From Eremophila alpestris peregrina (Eukaryota > Chordata > Aves > Passeriformes > Alaudidae): a stretch of DNA of 64,000 nucleotides. Positions 63,261-64,000 of this stretch are shown piece after piece. The position numbers and the translations under genes were made by a program. The notes beneath the pieces are model-generated. The model had not been told where the DNA came from and made no database searches. It worked only from the letters and a program-made list of their open reading frames with translations. Position 1 is the first letter of the stretch. Each line of letters starts with the position of its first letter. The DNA lies in contig WMCF01000016.1 in the NCBI GenBank assembly GCA_009792885.1, forward strand, positions 8,975,062 to 9,039,061. The letters run 5' to 3'.

Positions 63261-64000
63261 AAGTAGGTTGAGTTCATGGAAGGACATGAGGAGAGCAGAC
63301 TGCCTGACTTGAAAGGCTGCTGCTTTTTTCAGTGCTGCTGATTTCTGGATAATGACAGATGCTTATACTTCAAGGTGAGTTGAACAGGAGAATGGAGATT
63401 ATTAGCTGTGTGAGGGGGTCAGTATGCTTCTGCAAGTAGTTTGAGGCCAAGGCATTCAGGTTCAGCTGTCTGAAATGAAAGGTCTGCAATACAATAAAGA
63501 AAATCTGAGCTGAACTGGCAGCAAAATTTACACGTAGCCTAATGAATGCTTTTGCACTGTGGTAGTTGAATTCTCTTTATTTCTTTAAAACTTGAAGTTA
63601 ATTGGTTTTACAGTTCTTTGTGCTGTCCAACAAACTGAAATGCTTTAAAGACAGTGTTGAAGAAACATGTAAATGTCACCAGGCAGAAACTGAGAGACAT
63701 TTAAGAGCAAACAGTATGTGAAGCTCAGCAGAGCAATAAGCAGTTAAGGCTGTTTCTTCTCCAGGGCTGCTGGACCTCAGCTGCCTGCTTGTGAAATGCT
63801 TTTGAGGGTGAATGATCTGAGTACTATGAGATCCAGATATAAAATGATCAAGGACAAGGTCAATCTGTTTTATGGGAGATGAGACTCTGGCCTCATGACT
63901 TCTGGAAAGAGGGAAATGTGGAGCAGCACCACACAGACCAAAGACCTGCATGGGAACTGTGGGCATGGTGCCACCCACTTGGTGCTAAGGCTGGGCTAAT
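63261..64000. other. Gene-free stretch
   Basis: Unique sequence to the window end. One 100-codon minus-strand frame (63676-63978) has no recognisable domain. Nothing functional is seen. Confidence 0.5.

Noticed and set aside
1..64000. CRISPR arrays, operons, tRNA or rRNA genes, or prokaryotic mobile elements
   Set aside because: No regularly spaced repeats, no cloverleaf-like or rRNA sequence, no ribosome-binding-site-led gene series; the CR1 elements place the sequence in a bird or other sauropsid genome.

Overview
This window reads as ordinary non-coding DNA from a bird nuclear genome, most plausibly a songbird. The clearest clue is a CR1 LINE 3' end at 39221-39507 with the avian 3'-terminal octamer (ATTCTGTG-type), a second CR1 3' fragment in reverse orientation near 25.9 kb, and low CpG with moderate, uneven GC (judged by eye, not counted). 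I cannot identify the species or the host locus. No protein-coding gene, rRNA, tRNA or CRISPR array can be supported, and there is no bacterial-type gene organisation. The open frames present are short, overlap on both strands, lack recognisable domains and behave like chance frames in vertebrate intron or intergenic DNA.

Layout. 0-9 kb: unique sequence with a diverged local repeat pair (about 2.43-2.50 kb and 3.30-3.38 kb) and a cluster of four related TTGATTTA-type motifs at 2.22-2.34 kb. 9-15 kb: AT-rich, motif-dense stretches that look like candidate conserved non-coding elements, a perfect 22-bp palindrome at 12809-12830, and a GC-richer block at 13.3-13.6 kb of unknown origin. 15-25 kb: mostly featureless, except for an ancient CR1/L3-like reverse-transcriptase relic at 20.25-21.03 kb that still shows short in-frame RT-type motifs. 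25-29 kb: the antisense CR1 piece and a locally CpG-enriched patch at 26.54-27.0 kb. 29-46 kb: mostly unique sequence, homopolymer tracts, the well-preserved CR1 3' end and a possible second RT relic at 45.9 kb. 46-64 kb: unique sequence, two strong inverted repeats at 57.08 and 58.0 kb, a repeated TTATGCATTTA motif at 55.1 kb, and a possible minus-strand solo LTR near 61.7-62.0 kb.

The elements do not form a gene system. What can be read is old retrotransposon insertion and decay, small local duplications, and candidate regulatory sequence whose function depends on comparative data I cannot run. I found no convincing undescribed biological system; the best leads are the CR1/L3 relic, the 2.2-kb motif cluster, the CpG-enriched patch, the 55.1-kb motif pair and the perfect palindromes.
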